A DNA stretch of 15,744 bases from positions 1-15,744 of the forward strand of contig NZ_JBKEAE010000198.1 in the NCBI RefSeq assembly GCF_047971885.1, given 5' to 3'. The DNA comes from Tropicimonas sp047971885 (GTDB lineage Bacteria > Pseudomonadota > Alphaproteobacteria > Rhodobacterales > Rhodobacteraceae). Position numbers and translations under genes: made by a program. The notes under the pieces are model-generated. The model was not told the origin of the DNA. It did no database searches and was given only the letters and a program-made list of their open reading frames with translations. Positions 15,083 to 15,744 of this stretch are shown here, piece after piece (position 1 is the stretch's first letter; every line of letters begins with the position of its first letter).

Positions 15083-15744
15083 TTGAGCCAGATCGAAACC
15101 TTCTACGAGGTCATGCGCCGTCAGGGGATCACCCGGCGCAGCTTCATGAAATACTGCTCGCTGACGGCCAGTGCGCTGGGGCTCGGCCCCGCCTTTGTGC
15201 CGAAGATCGCCCATGCGATGGAAACCAAGCCGCGCACGCCGGTGATCTGGGTTCACGGGCTGGAATGCACCTGCTGTTCGGAAAGCTTCATCCGCAGCGC
15301 ACATCCGCTGGCCAAGGATGTGGTGTTGTCGATGATCTCGCTGGATTACGACGACACGCTGATGGCGGCGGCCGGGCAACAGGCCGAGGCGGCGCTGGAA
15401 GACACGATCGAGAAGTATCGGGGCAACTATATCCTTGCCGTCGAGGGCAACCCGCCGCTGAACGAGGACGGGATGTTCTGCATCGTCGGCGGCAAGCCCT
15501 TCGTCGAGCAGCTTCGCCATGCCGCAAAGGACGCCAAGGCGATCATCGCGTGGGGGGCCTGCGCCTCCTACGGCTGCGTGCAGGCCGCCAAGCCCAACCC
15601 GACGCAGGCGACGCCCGTCCACAAGGTCATCACCGACAAGCCGATCATCAAGGTTCCCGGCTGCCCGCCCATCGCCGAGGTGATGACCGGTGTCATCACC
15701 TATATGCTGACCTTCGACCGCCTGCCGGAACTGGACCGTCAGGG
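15083..15744 (+). CDS. hupS: HupS, uptake [NiFe] hydrogenase small subunit, 3' end cut by window
   Basis: Fe-S subunit of the membrane-bound, periplasm-facing uptake hydrogenase that feeds electrons from H2 to quinone through HupC. About 220 codons are visible and the rest lies beyond the window. It begins at TTG, with GGAGG seven bases upstream; the first in-frame ATG (15113) has no properly spaced site, and R. capsulatus HupS has an equivalent N-terminus. A Tat signal peptide contains TRRSFMK (18-23), a hydrophobic stretch and a likely cleavage after AHA (residue 45). Mature cysteines 17, 19 and 20 (ECTCCSE) and 115 and 120 (GACASYGC) match the [4Fe-3S] proximal-cluster pattern of oxygen-tolerant hydrogenases. 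hupL and hupC are expected next. Confidence 0.97.
   Translation, partial: MSQIETFYEVMRRQGITRRSFMKYCSLTASALGLGPAFVPKIAHAMETKPRTPVIWVHGLECTCCSESFIRSAHPLAKDVVLSMISLDYDDTLMAAAGQQAEAALEDTIEKYRGNYILAVEGNPPLNEDGMFCIVGGKPFVEQLRHAAKDAKAIIAWGACASYGCVQAAKPNPTQATPVHKVITDKPIIKVPGCPPIAEVMTGVITYMLTFDRLPELDRQ

Overview
The window is GC-rich DNA (apart from one very AT-rich promoter) from an alphaproteobacterium, most likely a member of the Rhodobacteraceae. The evidence is a red-type (form IC) Rubisco with CbbX, a 290-residue phosphoribulokinase carrying every active-site residue known from the Rhodobacter sphaeroides enzyme, and an uptake-hydrogenase cluster in the order hupT-hupU-hupV-hypF-hupS, as in Rhodobacter capsulatus. 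The species cannot be named from the sequence alone.

Left half, minus strand (1-7748): a Calvin-Benson-Bassham operon reading right to left as fbp (cbbF), prkB (cbbP), tkt (cbbT), fba (cbbA), rbcL (cbbL), rbcS (cbbS) and cbbX, the last cut by the window edge. Gaps are 9 to about 70 bases and no internal promoter is obvious. The operon supplies the regeneration steps fructose bisphosphatase, transketolase, aldolase and phosphoribulokinase, then Rubisco and its activase. A strong stem-loop lies between rbcS and cbbX. The divergent LysR gene cbbR (7854-8804, plus strand) shares a short AT-rich intergenic region with fbp that holds the likely operators.

Right half, plus strand (8868-15744): a hydrogen-sensing and hydrogen-oxidation block. 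hupT (PAS histidine kinase), hupU and hupV (small and large subunits of the regulatory, H2-sensing [NiFe] hydrogenase) and hypF (carbamoyl phosphate-dependent maturation factor for the CN/CO ligands) overlap end to start at each junction, so they look like one translationally coupled operon. After a 224-base gap with several inverted TTCAG/CTGAA elements comes hupS, the Tat-exported small subunit of the membrane-bound uptake hydrogenase. It starts at TTG and runs off the right edge. Its cysteine pattern is that of the oxygen-tolerant group with a [4Fe-3S] proximal cluster.

Together the genes form a lithoautotrophic module: HupUV and HupT sense H2 and control hydrogenase expression, HupS (with HupL and HupC expected beyond the edge) oxidises H2 for reductant and energy, and the cbb operon spends these on CO2 fixation under CbbR. 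All gene families here are known and I found no evidence of an undescribed enzymatic system. The points worth a second look are the back-to-back placement of the two regulons, the repeat-rich hupS upstream region, the fbp-cbbR operator region and the rbcS-cbbX stem-loop. There is no tRNA, rRNA, CRISPR array, insertion sequence or pseudogene that I can support, and no gene-free stretch longer than about 225 bases.
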